Source: Acidobacteriota bacterium
GTDB lineage: Bacteria; Acidobacteriota; Terriglobia; Terriglobales; Acidobacteriaceae
Direction: 5' to 3'
DNA: 64,000 bases
NCBI GenBank assembly: GCA_016196065.1
Contig: JACPYL010000010.1
Coordinates: 1,612,001 to 1,676,000, forward strand
The notes below the pieces were generated by a model. It did no database searches, had not been told where the DNA came from, and was given only the letters and a program-made list of their open reading frames with translations. The translations under genes were made by a program, and so were the position numbers. Below, in pieces: positions 63,436 to 64,000 of this stretch. The first letter of the stretch is position 1; each line of letters starts with the position of its first letter.

Positions 63436-64000
63436 ATGAAAAAGAAATATCTCGTTTATGGCGTAGTGTTCCTGGTGCTGGTAGTGCTGGTTTATCTCCA
63501 GTTCAGGACATGGAAGAATTTCGACTGGGCGCGCTTCTGGCAGACTCGTCCACAGAACTGGTTTCACATCGCGCATGGCGTGGCTCTGATCTATCTGGCG
63601 TATGTCGTGCGGGCGATCCGGTGGAAGATTTTTTTGAAACCCGTAAGGCCGAAAGCGTCGTCGATGAGTTTGGTTGCCCCCACGATCATTGGTTTTACAG
63701 GGCTTGCTTTGCTTGGACGCCCGGGAGAATTGATTCGTCCCTACCTGGTGGCACGCCGGCATGATTTGACGTTTTCGTCGCAGATGGCGGTATGGGCGGT
63801 CGAGCGGATCTTCGACATCGGAGCATTCACGGTCTTGTTGGTGTCGATCATCTTCTTCGCGGAAGGTCCGAAAGAATTGCCGTTCTACCAGGCATTTCAA
63901 CGAGGCGGAATCATCCTCAGTTTGCTCGTGGTGGGATTGGTATTGGGCACCATGGCTGTGCATGCGAAAGGCGAGGCGATCGCCAATTGGGTGGAGCGGC
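63436..64000 (+). CDS. Flippase-like/lysylphosphatidylglycerol-synthase TM-domain protein, partial
   Basis: ATG 63436 opens a frame that runs off the right edge (188 codons seen). Several helices follow MKKKYLVYGVVFLVLVVLVYL, and the family motif GRPGELIRPYLVARRHD is present, as in the LPG_synthase_TM/UPF0104 (AglD/MprF N-terminal) group. These proteins are thought to move lipid-linked molecules. No ribosome site is evident. The C-terminus is outside the window. Confidence 0.88.
   Translation, partial: MKKKYLVYGVVFLVLVVLVYLQFRTWKNFDWARFWQTRPQNWFHIAHGVALIYLAYVVRAIRWKIFLKPVRPKASSMSLVAPTIIGFTGLALLGRPGELIRPYLVARRHDLTFSSQMAVWAVERIFDIGAFTVLLVSIIFFAEGPKELPFYQAFQRGGIILSLLVVGLVLGTMAVHAKGEAIANWVER

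Noticed and set aside
63385-63963. 192-codon minus-strand frame at the right edge
   Set aside because: It lies opposite the flippase-like gene and has no domain; the plus strand has clear family motifs.

Overview
The window looks like a chromosomal segment of an acidobacterium, probably class Terriglobia (Koribacter-like). This is an inference from gene content and style, not from a marker gene. The signs are an ECF sigma factor paired with a membrane Ser/Thr kinase-TPR protein, and many secreted proteins of types common in that group (tectonin-like, HAF-repeat, PEGA, choice-of-anchor/FN3). A MtrB-like porin with a decaheme cytochrome, an S46 peptidase, a DUF2306 protein, high GC and an unusually rich load of dispersed hairpin repeats fit as well. 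Most genes are chromosomal housekeeping or envelope genes. No prophage, insertion sequence or CRISPR array was seen.

Layout. 1-5 kb: tandem tectonin-like secreted paralogues, then an ECF sigma/kinase operon. 5.2-9.8 kb: tRNA-Arg, an extracellular electron-transfer type operon (decaheme cytochrome c plus MtrB/PioB-like porin) behind a CRP-like site, and a small SnoaL-like protein. 9.9-15.2 kb: small proteins, an esterase, tRNA-Gly, a secreted ASH/FN3 protein and a Tat-exported amidase. 15.3-22.2 kb: an ArsR-SRPBCC-membrane-VOC operon, nicotinate phosphoribosyltransferase, and a cysteine desulfurase-MnmA pair (tRNA 2-thiouridine). 22.9-30.5 kb: citrate synthase, S46 dipeptidyl-peptidase, a response regulator, a DUF2306 protein and a HAF-repeat protein. 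30.5-33.6 kb: a sparser, accessory-looking stretch of small membrane proteins and repeats. 33.6-37.9 kb: a TetR-controlled CoA-thioester cluster with a BoxB-like diiron epoxygenase between two crotonases, and a parS-like palindrome inside it. 38-43.7 kb: tandem PEGA proteins, a DapA-family lyase, OsmC, and a second ECF sigma coupled to a rhodanese. 43.8-49.6 kb: carA and carB with an unrelated secreted-protein gene between them, then lepB. 49.7-57 kb: ssb, pterin dehydratase, an MFS exporter, a tiny PEP-CTERM-like protein behind a sigma-54-like promoter, and pdxS-pdxT divergent from a MocR/PdxR regulator. 57-64 kb: inositol-phosphate synthase, SDR, HAD hydrolase, lytic transglycosylase and the start of a flippase-like membrane protein.

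The most distinctive signals are these: (i) the BoxB-like oxygenase cluster with no BoxA and no BoxC-sized protein nearby; (ii) a MocR regulator divergent from pdxS whose PLP-lysine position is alanine; (iii) a 55-residue protein that is little more than a signal peptide plus a PEP-CTERM-like anchor; (iv) a near-consensus parS site; (v) several families of intergenic hairpin repeats, including one that supplies the C-terminus of a gene and one that runs into a 34-bp tandem array; (vi) several small membrane proteins too short for ordinary gene calling. All function calls rest on reading motifs by eye. No database search was run.
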